Shown here: positions 9,105-16,968 of the stretch, in pieces
Layout: each line of letters starts with the position of its first letter
How positions within the stretch are numbered: position 1 is the first letter of the stretch
Assembly: GCF_003149245.1 (NCBI RefSeq)
Contig: NZ_QGDL01000020.1
Span: 1 to 64,000, forward strand
Direction of reading: 5' to 3'
From: Faecalicatena orotica
GTDB taxonomy: Bacteria > Bacillota > Clostridia > Lachnospirales > Lachnospiraceae
DNA length: 64,000 nucleotides
Translations under genes and position numbers: made by a program
Notes under the pieces: generated by a model
The model's database searches: none
Told to the model about the DNA's origin: nothing
Seen by the model: the letters and a program-made list of their open reading frames with translations, nothing else

Positions 9105-9142
9105 AAAAAATGCAGGTGACCGGAAAAGGTGCCTGCATTTTT
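9105..9142. terminator. Second terminator, probably serving the minus-strand GntR gene
   Basis: AAAAAATGCAGG pairs with CCTGCATTTTT. A/T runs on both sides allow it to work in both directions. It lies 25 bases beyond the stop of the leftward regulator gene. Confidence 0.8.
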
Positions 9143-9166
9143 GCTGTCAGATCAGATGGGCTGAGA

Positions 9167-9892
9167 TTAGTTGTTCAGTAAAAAATTAATGTGGTAATAT
9201 TCTGGAAGAAAATAGAATTTATTCCGGGCAATGGGGAGTTTCATTTTGTTATGATGTATTGCCTCAATGAGCAAAAGGGGAGTCTGCAGCGGCACATTCA
9301 GGAATTTCATTTCTATTTCATTGGCGTAGATCAGTTTCATGGTCATGTCCAGCGTTTTTGTAAATTTGAAGAGCGTCTCAAGGATCAGTTCTTTAATGGA
9401 TTCTTCTCTGGAAGTATCCAGACTTAGTTCGTCAAAAAATGCAGCAGGTACCTGTGTAAAAGAGTATCCGAGAACCGTGTCATCTGATTTGAAAATACAG
9501 TAGCAGGCCAGTACGATATCGCTTGCAGAAAGGCTCAGTTTGTCTCTGGCAATATCGGTGGGGGCACCGTAATTGTAAGAGAGGACAGTGCTGTTCACAG
9601 GCAGCTTACTCATGGACAGAAGGGGTGTTGTGGTCTGTTCTACAGAAGCTTTGCTGTTTTTGGGAGCAACAATTGTTCCTTTACCCTGTGATTTAATGAT
9701 CATTCCATCTTCACAGAGAATTGCGAGGGCCTGACGGAGAGTATTGCGGCTGACCCCATACTTTTCAGACAACGCAGTTTCTCCGGGCAGATGTTCATTT
9801 GGCGGATATATGCCTTCTATGATATCGGAATATAAGGAATTGTAAACACCCAGATAGGTGGGCATGTTCTCGTTCTGTAATTTGGTTTTCAT
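9167..9892 (-). CDS. GntR-family transcriptional regulator with UTRA ligand domain
   Basis: A 241-residue regulator. The N-terminal winged helix-turn-helix (about residues 10-78) shows LPGETALSEKYGVSRNTLRQALAIL, the signature of the HutC/UTRA branch of GntR. The rest is an effector-binding domain of the chorismate-lyase-like fold. An AGGGAGG ribosome site precedes the ATG. It is divergent from the nucleoside/SAM operon, and palindromic sites lie in the shared intergenic region. By context it probably represses that operon and releases on binding a nucleoside or phosphorylated sugar. The effector is not known from sequence. Confidence 0.9.
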   Translation of the reverse strand: MKTKLQNENMPTYLGVYNSLYSDIIEGIYPPNEHLPGETALSEKYGVSRNTLRQALAILCEDGMIIKSQGKGTIVAPKNSKASVEQTTTPLLSMSKLPVNSTVLSYNYGAPTDIARDKLSLSASDIVLACYCIFKSDDTVLGYSFTQVPAAFFDELSLDTSREESIKELILETLFKFTKTLDMTMKLIYANEIEMKFLNVPLQTPLLLIEAIHHNKMKLPIARNKFYFLPEYYHINFLLNN

Positions 9893-9970
9893 AAGTTATC
9901 CTCCCTTAGTTGATAAACAAGTTTATTTTAGCATAAAAACACTGTTTTGACAATTGGAAGAAGAATAGCG

Positions 9971-9990
9971 TGAACATGTTGATCAAGATG
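9971..9990 (+). promoter_or_regulatory. Putative GntR operator, distal copy
   Basis: GAACATGTTGATCAAGATG closely matches CAACATGTTGAACAAGATG at the promoter-proximal site (17 of 19 bases). It lies about 80 bases upstream of the GntR start codon, so it may also control that gene. Confidence 0.55.
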
Positions 9991-10072
9991 TAGTGGTTTG
10001 GATAAATTACACAAGAAATAGAAAATGAAATTATGCATATTTGATAAAAAACAATTAATTCACGTACATTTA

Positions 10073-10101
10073 TTGACATATAATACATTTAGTGATAGTA
10101 T
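10073..10101 (+). promoter_or_regulatory. Promoter of the nucleoside/SAM operon
   Basis: A consensus TTGACA and TAGTAT are separated by 17 bases. The palindromic operator begins 8 bases after the -10 box, which is a typical position for repression. Confidence 0.75.
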
Positions 10102-10109
10102 TTAAACAA

Positions 10110-10125
10110 GTTCAACATGTTGAAC
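10110..10125 (+). promoter_or_regulatory. GntR operator, perfect 16-bp palindrome
   Basis: GTTCAACATGTTGAAC is a perfect palindrome covering the expected transcription start. A GntR-family repressor gene is divergent from it, and a related site lies about 140 bases upstream. Assignment to this regulator is inferred from position. Confidence 0.7.
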
Positions 10126-10145
10126 AAGATGAAAAGGAGGGTATC

Positions 10146-10925
10146 ATGCTCAGGAAATGCAAAGAAGAGGACAGGGAAAGGATAAAAGAGTTTTTGAATG
10201 AGAAGCCTGTATATCACACGTTTTTGATTTCCGATCTTGACAAGTATGGGTTTGATAAAGATTTTCAGACAATTTATATGCAGGAAGAAGAAGGAAGATG
10301 CATTGGAGTGTTTCTGAAATATTTTTACAATCTTATTGTTGCAGGAGAGGATCAGGAACTTGATTATGAGGCGGTCAGCAGAATTGCTGACGACAAAATT
10401 ACTACGATCATGGGAAATGCAGAAGTAGTCCAAAAGGTAGCAAATAGGGTTGGTAGGCAGCTGCGGATGACGTATAATAATTTGTATATCCATGAGGAGA
10501 CAAAGAGGCAGGAAACAGTTGATAACAAAGTGAGGTTTGCAAATCTGGATGATGTAGGACGGATATATGAGTTCCTGATGGGTTTTCCGGAAATGAAGAA
10601 TCTGTATTCTGAAAAGAAGATGATTGAAAACAGGATTAACAATATGGAAGGAGTTCATGCCATTATAGAAAAACAGGGAAAGATCGTGGCTCATGGAAAC
10701 AGTGCTGCGTCGGCAGAACTAACTTGTATGCTGGGCGGAATCTGTGTAGGCGAAGAATACCGGGGAAGAGGGTATGCGAAGGATATTATCCGTACGTTGT
10801 GCAGGGAAATACACAGTCAGGGAAAAATCCCCTGCATGTTTGCTCCGGAGAAGAATCCCCATACAATCTTTTCAGAACTTGGATTTAAGATTTATGGCAG
10901 GTGGGGCGTAGCCCAGCTTATATAA
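10146..10925 (+). CDS. GNAT-family N-acetyltransferase
   Basis: A 259-residue protein. The C-terminal half carries the acetyl-CoA-binding motif A of GNAT enzymes, GGICVGEEYRGRGYAKDIIR (near residues 196-215). The N-terminal half looks like a diverged second GNAT-like domain. The start at 10146 follows AAAAGGAGGG; the frame is open further upstream, but that part would overlap the operator and promoter. It is the first gene of the operon, 11 bases before the transporter gene. The acceptor substrate is unknown; a modification linked to imported nucleosides or amino acids is a guess from context. Confidence 0.8.
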   Translation: MLRKCKEEDRERIKEFLNEKPVYHTFLISDLDKYGFDKDFQTIYMQEEEGRCIGVFLKYFYNLIVAGEDQELDYEAVSRIADDKITTIMGNAEVVQKVANRVGRQLRMTYNNLYIHEETKRQETVDNKVRFANLDDVGRIYEFLMGFPEMKNLYSEKKMIENRINNMEGVHAIIEKQGKIVAHGNSAASAELTCMLGGICVGEEYRGRGYAKDIIRTLCREIHSQGKIPCMFAPEKNPHTIFSELGFKIYGRWGVAQLI

Positions 10926-10936
10926 CAGGAGGAAAA

Positions 10937-12355
10937 ATGGGAGAGAAAAAACTTAAAACAAAAGATATTCTAGGTTATACCGTTGGTTCTATAGGAGATT
11001 CTACATCGTATAATTTTGTGCTGTCGTTTTTTTCGTTTTTTATGATCACTGTTGCCGGGGTAAGTCCGGTAGTGGCGGGAACAATTATTTCAGTGGCTAT
11101 AGCGTGGGATGCGGTGACAGATCCCATTATCGGTTATCTGGTGGATAATTCAAAAAGTAAATATGGGAAGAGGCGTCCATGGATGCTGAAATCTTTAATA
11201 CCGCTTGGGGCATCACTGGTACTGATGTTTCTGAAAGTGGATTTTCCACAGACTCAGAAAAACATTTACTATCTGATTTTGGTACTGATTTTCTGGACCG
11301 CATATACGGCGTTTAATATTCCTTATTATTCATTTGGCTCGGTTTTATCAGATGTAGACAGTGAACGTGTTAGAGTTGCAGCTTTTCGCGAAGTCCTTGG
11401 ATATGTAGGTATCTTTTGTGCCAGCTCAGTACCTACATTCATTGTAGGCAAATTGATGGAGAATGGTTTTAATAATGCAAGATCATGGTTTGTCGCAGGA
11501 ATCATATCAGCGGTGATATCCGTCAGTACCATACTCCTGATGTGGAGATGTACAAGAGGAAAAGAACGGACAGATGAAGTGGCAGATGCAGAGAAAATGA
11601 ACCTGAAGGGTTTCTTTACTAATGTGATCAGCCTTATGAAAATGAAACCCTATGTGCTTGTGATTGTCTGTGCGCTGCTTACCAATATTTACCTTACTTT
11701 ATTTAATTCCAGCCTTTTGTATTACGTTACTTATAATATGGGGTTGGGAGAAACGCAGGCATCACTGATGTTTACAGCTATGAATATAGTTTCCATTCTG
11801 TTCATCCCTTTTATAACAAAATCAGTAGCCGTATTTAGTAAGAGTAAAGTGTTTGTTATCTGTATGGTTTTCAGCGGAGTGGTAATGATACTTACCAAAT
11901 TCACGGGAATCCCTAATATTACACTGGGCTGCGTCTATGTTGTATTAGTCGGTGTGGGGACTTGTGCATATTGGATGTGTGTGTTTAATTTTCTCTACGA
12001 TGTTGTGGATTACGATGAGTTCAACAGAGGGAAGAAAAGAGATGGGATTATTATGTCTTACTACTCATTTCTTTTGAAACTTGGTGGTGCAGTAGCAGCT
12101 GCAGTTCAGGGATTTCTGCTTCAGAAAAGTGGATTCGATGCATCCCTTGCAGTACAAAACAACGGGGCGCTTGGTATGATCGAATCGATGTTTACCATAT
12201 TGCCGGGAATCTGTGTACTGGCAGCGGGACTTGTCATTGCATTTACACCTCTGCAGGATAAGAAGATGAATGCCCTGAGGCTGGCACTGGAAAAGAAGCG
12301 TGCAGGTGAGGAATATACAATAGAAGGATTTGAGTCACTGGTAATTAAAAAATAA
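10937..12355 (+). CDS. GPH-family cation symporter (MFS, MelB-like)
   Basis: A 472-residue integral membrane protein with about twelve hydrophobic segments. The GPH signature is visible: DAVTDPIIGYLVDNSKSKYGKRRPWM after the second membrane segment (D-x-x-x-D-P and GRRRP-like motif), and in the second half VDYDEFNRGKKRDGI. The family imports glycosides, pentosides or hexuronides with Na+ or H+, and some members carry nucleosides. The operon partners suggest a nucleoside, ribose-containing compound or SAM-related substrate here; this is inference. An AGGAGG site sits 4-5 bases before the ATG. Confidence 0.85.
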   Translation: MGEKKLKTKDILGYTVGSIGDSTSYNFVLSFFSFFMITVAGVSPVVAGTIISVAIAWDAVTDPIIGYLVDNSKSKYGKRRPWMLKSLIPLGASLVLMFLKVDFPQTQKNIYYLILVLIFWTAYTAFNIPYYSFGSVLSDVDSERVRVAAFREVLGYVGIFCASSVPTFIVGKLMENGFNNARSWFVAGIISAVISVSTILLMWRCTRGKERTDEVADAEKMNLKGFFTNVISLMKMKPYVLVIVCALLTNIYLTLFNSSLLYYVTYNMGLGETQASLMFTAMNIVSILFIPFITKSVAVFSKSKVFVICMVFSGVVMILTKFTGIPNITLGCVYVVLVGVGTCAYWMCVFNFLYDVVDYDEFNRGKKRDGIIMSYYSFLLKLGGAVAAAVQGFLLQKSGFDASLAVQNNGALGMIESMFTILPGICVLAAGLVIAFTPLQDKKMNALRLALEKKRAGEEYTIEGFESLVIKK

Positions 12356-12384
12356 AATCATATAATATTCAGGAGGGAAAAATA

Positions 12385-13236
12385 ATGACAGCGAATAAAC
12401 CAGCAATCGTAATGCAGACAGATTTCACAAAGGATATCTCCGTATGTACCATGCAGGGAGTATGCATGATGGTAGACCCGGAATTAAAAGTGTTTGACAG
12501 CACGCATGAAATTAAAAGTTTTGATACCTACCAGGCTTCCACTTCTTTGAGCTTCGTAATAGATTTCTGGCCGGCCGGTACTGTATTTGTATCTGTAGTT
12601 GATCCGGGTGTAGGTACAAGCCGCCGGGCCTGTGTGGCAAAGCTTAGCAATGGAAGTTATGTAGTGACACCGGATAATGGTAGTCTTACTCACGTAAAGA
12701 AATATTTTGGAATTGATGAGGTTCGTGTGATTGATGAGAACGTCAACCGCCTCAAGAAAACAGAGAAATGTAATATTTTTCATGGAAGAGATTTATTCGC
12801 GTACTGCGCGGCAAAACTTGCAGCAGGAGTGATTACATATGAAGAAGTAGGTGAAGCATATCCGGTAGAAGAAATCATTGAACATGAAATCATACCATAC
12901 AAGGTAGAGGATGGCTGTATCTCAGGAATGATCGACACAGCAGATTATCATTTTGGACTGATCTGCTCTAATATTCCGGCAGAAGTTTTTGAAGAAGAAG
13001 GAATCGAATATGGAGATTGGATGGATGTGCAGATTATAAAGAAAGGACAGGAAGCACCTGTATACTCACAGAAGGTTCCTTTCCAGCCATCTTTTGGGGC
13101 AGTTGCTGTAGGGGAACCGCTTTTAATGGTGAGTGAGACTCTCCAGATCCAGATTGCGATTAACAGCAGAAATATGAGTGAGCAATATGGTATTCAGGGC
13201 GGACCAGAATGGTTAATGAAACTGAAAAAGTGTTAG
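12385..13236 (+). CDS. SAM hydroxide adenosyltransferase family protein (DUF62), paralogue 1
   Basis: A 283-residue member of the SAM hydrolase/halogenase family. Characterised non-halogenating members hydrolyse S-adenosylmethionine to adenosine and methionine using an Asp-Arg-His set. The equivalents are visible as D73 and R80 in VVDPGVGTSRR and H133 in FHGRDLFAY, with the same spacing as in the archaeal hydrolase. The N-terminal substrate loop is altered compared with paralogue 2 (MQTDFTKDISVCTMQG against MQSDFGINSGLVACMHG). That change may affect substrate choice or mean a regulatory role. It lies 29 bases after the transporter gene, with a GGAGGG ribosome site. Confidence 0.85.
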   Translation: MTANKPAIVMQTDFTKDISVCTMQGVCMMVDPELKVFDSTHEIKSFDTYQASTSLSFVIDFWPAGTVFVSVVDPGVGTSRRACVAKLSNGSYVVTPDNGSLTHVKKYFGIDEVRVIDENVNRLKKTEKCNIFHGRDLFAYCAAKLAAGVITYEEVGEAYPVEEIIEHEIIPYKVEDGCISGMIDTADYHFGLICSNIPAEVFEEEGIEYGDWMDVQIIKKGQEAPVYSQKVPFQPSFGAVAVGEPLLMVSETLQIQIAINSRNMSEQYGIQGGPEWLMKLKKC

Positions 13237-13264
13237 TAAAACATATAAGAGGAGGAAATAAAAT

Positions 13265-14101
13265 ATGAAACCAACAATTGTAATGCAGTCAGATTTTGGA
13301 ATAAACTCAGGACTTGTAGCGTGTATGCATGGAATGTGTAAGCTTGTGGATAGTGAACTGGTCACCTGTGATATTACACATTTACTCCCTGCTTTTGATA
13401 TAGAAGCGGCATCGTACTGTCTCCAGTATACAGTGCCGTACTGGCCGGCCGGAACAGTGTTTGTCTCTGTGGTTGATCCGGGAGTAGGAACGAGCCGCCG
13501 TGCATCTGTGGCAAAGCTGAAAAATGGAAGTTATGTAGTGACTCCGGATAATGGGACACTGACATATCTCAATGCTATGATCGGGGTGGAAGCGATCCGG
13601 GAAATTGATGAGGAAAAGAACCGTTATCAGGAGACAAAGGAAGTACATACATTCCATGGCAGAGATTTATTTGCCTATTGTGCAGCAAAACTGGCTTCCG
13701 GTAAGATCACCTTTGAAGAGGTGGGAAAAGAATACCCGACAGAAGAAATTGTACTCCACAAAATACAGACAGCGGAAGTACGTGAAAAATATGTTAAAGC
13801 AGTGATACAGAGTTATGATCCTTTCGGCAGCGCAGAGCTTTCTGTTTTAAACAGTAATTTTGTTAAAGCAGGTTTTAAAATGGGTGACAAACTCCATATA
13901 ACCATTGGAACAGAGGATAAAAAGGTGTTTGACGGGCTGATCCCATACGAACGGTCATTTGGTTATGTGGGAAAAGGTGAGGATGTTTTATTCAATGATC
14001 TGGCTTCTTTTGTTACAATTGGCAGCAACCAGGCAGATTTCAGGCAGAAGTATCATATGGATCCGGATGTAAATTACACAGTAGAAATCTGTGAAGCGTA
14101 A
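13265..14101 (+). CDS. SAM hydroxide adenosyltransferase family protein (DUF62), paralogue 2
   Basis: A 278-residue product with the canonical family N-terminus MQSDFGINSGLVACMHG and the hydrolase triad D71/R78 (VVDPGVGTSRR) and H131 (FHGRDLFAY). The predicted reaction is SAM plus water to adenosine plus methionine. I see no sign of the halogenase-type change at the triad. It follows paralogue 1 by 28 bases with a strong AGAGGAGG site. Adenosine deaminase, phosphopentomutase and purine nucleoside phosphorylase genes directly follow, which fits use of the adenosine released. Confidence 0.9.
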   Translation: MKPTIVMQSDFGINSGLVACMHGMCKLVDSELVTCDITHLLPAFDIEAASYCLQYTVPYWPAGTVFVSVVDPGVGTSRRASVAKLKNGSYVVTPDNGTLTYLNAMIGVEAIREIDEEKNRYQETKEVHTFHGRDLFAYCAAKLASGKITFEEVGKEYPTEEIVLHKIQTAEVREKYVKAVIQSYDPFGSAELSVLNSNFVKAGFKMGDKLHITIGTEDKKVFDGLIPYERSFGYVGKGEDVLFNDLASFVTIGSNQADFRQKYHMDPDVNYTVEICEA

Positions 14102-14115
14102 AGAAAGGAAGACAT

Positions 14116-15126
14116 ATGTGGCTGGACAGATTACCTAAAGTAGAACTCCACTGCCATCTGGATGGCTCCATCCCGCTTGAGGTTCTAAAAGACCTATGCG
14201 TGATGGGGCACATCACAGTTCCGGGGGATGAGAAACAATTCAGAAGACTGGCCGAAGCCGGAGATAACTGTGAGAGTCTGACAGAATATCTGAAGGCTTT
14301 TGAACTGCCGTTAAGCTGCCTCAAGACAGAGGAATCCTTTTTCAGGGCATCTTATGCCGTTGCGGCTCAGGCAGCTATGGAAAACGTAAAGTATATGGAG
14401 ATTAGATTTGCACCGCTTCTTTCTGAGACATCAGCATTAGCAGCAGAAAGTGTAATTGAGGCATCTATAGCGGGACTTCAGAAAGCATGTAAAGAAAAAG
14501 GTATTTATACTTCCCTGATCCTGTGTGGAATGCGTCATTTTTCTGTATCAGATAATTATAGAACACTGGATCTGGGAAAGCAATATCTGAATAAAGGCGT
14601 GTGTGGAATAGATTTGGCAGGGGATGAATCTGCTTATCAAAATGAGTTGTTTCTTGACTATTTTAAAAAAGCAGAAAACAGCGGCATTCCCCTTACTGTA
14701 CATTCAGGGGAATGCAGTCGGATTCAAAATATAGAACTGGCTGTAGAGTATGGCGCAAGAAGAATCGGACATGGGATTGCAATGAGAGGTAATGATGCTC
14801 TGCAAGAGTTGATCCGTAATAAAGAGATCGGAGTGGAATTGTGTCCAAACAGCAATATTCAGACAGGTGCCGTAGCATCAGCAGAAGAGTATCCGTTTAG
14901 AGAGTTCCTTGATCATGGAGTTAAAATTTCTATCAACACAGACAACCGTACGGTAACGAATACAACCATGAAGAAGGAGCTTCAGTTTTTAGACACCCAT
15001 TTTGGCCTTTCAGTGGAAGAGGCAAAAAGACTGATGATACAGGCAATGGAGACTTCATTTGCAGAGAAAGGAATGAAAGAGAGTGTGATAAAGGAGGTTT
15101 GGCAATGGAAAGAAGAGTCTGCCTGA
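14116..15126 (+). CDS. add: Adenosine deaminase
   Basis: Deaminates adenosine (or deoxyadenosine) to inosine in the cytosol. The 336-residue TIM-barrel metalloenzyme shows all the key segments: KVELHCHLDGSI (metal His pair), TVHSGE (His ligand and catalytic Glu), RIGHGIA (catalytic His), ELCPNSN, and SINTDNRTV (Asp ligand). An AAAGGAAG site precedes the ATG. The stop lies 22 bases inside the next gene, indicating translational coupling with the phosphopentomutase. Confidence 0.94.
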   Translation: MWLDRLPKVELHCHLDGSIPLEVLKDLCVMGHITVPGDEKQFRRLAEAGDNCESLTEYLKAFELPLSCLKTEESFFRASYAVAAQAAMENVKYMEIRFAPLLSETSALAAESVIEASIAGLQKACKEKGIYTSLILCGMRHFSVSDNYRTLDLGKQYLNKGVCGIDLAGDESAYQNELFLDYFKKAENSGIPLTVHSGECSRIQNIELAVEYGARRIGHGIAMRGNDALQELIRNKEIGVELCPNSNIQTGAVASAEEYPFREFLDHGVKISINTDNRTVTNTTMKKELQFLDTHFGLSVEEAKRLMIQAMETSFAEKGMKESVIKEVWQWKEESA

Positions 15127-16250
15127 TCGTGTTAGACAGCTTTGGGGTTGGAGCCCTCCCGGATGCAGCTAATTATGGCGATGAAGGGGCTAATACTCTG
15201 AAAAGCATTGGGGCCGGAGTAGAGAATTTTTCTCTGCCTCATCTGAACAGATTGGGACTTTTAAAAATTCTTCCGGGTTATTGCGGGGAAGATAAAGAAA
15301 AAGTAATAGGAAGCTATGGAAAGGCCAGAGAAAAATCAGCAGGAAAAGACACCACGGTCGGGCATTGGGAAATTGCAGGTTATGTAAAAGAGGAGCCATT
15401 TCCGGTGTTTCCGGAAGGATTTCCGGCAGAGGTGATTGAGAGGTTTGAAAAAGCAACAGGGAAAAAAGTGATCGGAAATATTCCGGCTTCAGGAACCGAG
15501 ATTATTCGTACGCTTGGAAAGGAACAGACGGAAACAGGAAGTCTGATCGTCTATACTTCAGCGGACAGTGTTTTCCAGATTGCAGCAAATGAAGAAGTGA
15601 TTCCGGTGGAAGAATTGTATCGCTTCTGCCGGATAGCAAGGGAGCAGCTGACAGGAAAATATGGGGTGGCACGCGTCATTGCGCGTCCGTTCGTGTCAAC
15701 AGAAGAAGGGTATGTCAGAACAAAAAACCGTCATGACTTTTCCATGATTCCACCGAAGGAAACAATGCTGAACAGAATATCTGCTAGTGGCAGGGAAGTT
15801 GCTGCAGTAGGGAAAATATATGACATCTTTGCGGGAAGCGGCATTACCAGACATGTGTATACGGGCTGTAACGAGGAAGGTGTGGAGAAGACTCTTCAGA
15901 TGATGCAGGAAGTAAATGAAGGATTGATTTTTACAAATCTGGTGGACTTTGATATGATTTACGGGCATCGCAGAGATATTGAAGGGTATGCCAAGGCTTT
16001 GAGAGACTTTGACGCCAGAATTCCCGAGATCATGGATGCTATGATGGAGGAAGACCTTCTGATTATCACAGCAGATCATGGGTGTGACCCGGGATATAAA
16101 GGGACCGATCACACAAGAGAATATATACCAATCATGATGTACAGTAAGTCCATGGAAAAAGAGAACAACATTGGAGAGAAGGAAAGCTTTACCTGGATTT
16201 CAGAAGTAGTAGAAAATTGGCTGGGAATCAAAAGAATTGGAGGAAATTAG
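15105..16250 (+). CDS. deoB: Phosphopentomutase
   Basis: Interconverts ribose-1-phosphate and ribose-5-phosphate (and the deoxy forms), passing nucleoside sugars to the pentose phosphate pathway. The 381-residue product has the alkaline-phosphatase-superfamily metal sites: LIVLDSFGVGALPDA (Asp), GKDTTVGHWE (phosphorylated Thr region), NLVDFDMIYGHRRD and ITADHGCDPGYKGTDHTRE. The ATG at 15105 is chosen because AAGGAGG (15091-15097) lies 7 bases upstream; an in-frame TTG two codons earlier is less likely. It overlaps the end of add by 22 bases. Confidence 0.96.
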   Translation: MERRVCLIVLDSFGVGALPDAANYGDEGANTLKSIGAGVENFSLPHLNRLGLLKILPGYCGEDKEKVIGSYGKAREKSAGKDTTVGHWEIAGYVKEEPFPVFPEGFPAEVIERFEKATGKKVIGNIPASGTEIIRTLGKEQTETGSLIVYTSADSVFQIAANEEVIPVEELYRFCRIAREQLTGKYGVARVIARPFVSTEEGYVRTKNRHDFSMIPPKETMLNRISASGREVAAVGKIYDIFAGSGITRHVYTGCNEEGVEKTLQMMQEVNEGLIFTNLVDFDMIYGHRRDIEGYAKALRDFDARIPEIMDAMMEEDLLIITADHGCDPGYKGTDHTREYIPIMMYSKSMEKENNIGEKESFTWISEVVENWLGIKRIGGN

Positions 16251-16251
16251 A

Positions 16252-16968
16252 ATGTCTACGCCACATAATGAAGCACAAAAAAAAGATATTGCAAAGATTG
16301 TCCTGATGCCAGGGGATCCACTCAGGGCAAAGCTGATTGCTGAGACATATCTGGAAGATGCGGTATGTTACAATACAGTCAGGAATATGCTTGGTTATAC
16401 AGGAAACTACAAGGGAAAGCGGATTTCGGTACAGTCAAGTGGAATGGGAGTCCCAAGTATGGGCATCTATTCTATGGAGCTGTACAGAGACTATGATGTG
16501 GACACAATTATCCGGGTTGGTTCAGCAGGAGCTATCTCAGATAGTCTTTCCATGGGAGATGTGGTTATTGGTATGGGGCTGTGTACAGATTCCGCTTATG
16601 TATCCCAGTATAATCTTCCGGGAACATATACGCCGGTTGCGGATTTTAATCTGGTGAAACTGGCCACAGAGATCATGGAGGAGAGGGGCGTGTCTTATCA
16701 GACAGGGGTGGTTCTGACTTCGGATTTATTTTATACAGATGAAAAAGATGCTGTTGCAAGGTGGAAGAAAATGAACGTACTGTGTGTAGAGATGGAGTCT
16801 CTTGCGCTCTACTGTAATGCGGCCAGGTTAGGAAAAAGGGCTCTTACGATGCTTACAATATCAGATATTCCTCTGAAGGGGGAGGCTATGGAAGCAGATG
16901 AGAGAAGAACAAGCTTTACTGTAATGCTGGAATCCGCGCTTAGACTGGCGGAGAAAGCAGATGTGTAA
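16252..16968 (+). CDS. deoD: Purine nucleoside phosphorylase, DeoD type
   Basis: Splits inosine or adenosine with phosphate to base and ribose-1-phosphate. The 238-residue product begins MSTPHNEAQKKDIAKIVLMP, typical of the hexameric DeoD family. GDPLRAK binds phosphate, RVGSAGAI is the family signature, and VEMESLALY carries the purine-site Glu. The catalytic Asp lies in TISDIPLKGE. The GGAGG site is 8 bases before the ATG, directly after the deoB stop. Its last codons overlap the start of the next gene by 8 bases. Confidence 0.96.
   Translation: MSTPHNEAQKKDIAKIVLMPGDPLRAKLIAETYLEDAVCYNTVRNMLGYTGNYKGKRISVQSSGMGVPSMGIYSMELYRDYDVDTIIRVGSAGAISDSLSMGDVVIGMGLCTDSAYVSQYNLPGTYTPVADFNLVKLATEIMEERGVSYQTGVVLTSDLFYTDEKDAVARWKKMNVLCVEMESLALYCNAARLGKRALTMLTISDIPLKGEAMEADERRTSFTVMLESALRLAEKADV

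Noticed and set aside
12385-14101. Fluorinase or chlorinase function for the SAM-dependent paralogues
   Set aside because: Both keep the Asp-Arg-His set of the hydrolase branch at the right spacing; nothing points to halide binding.
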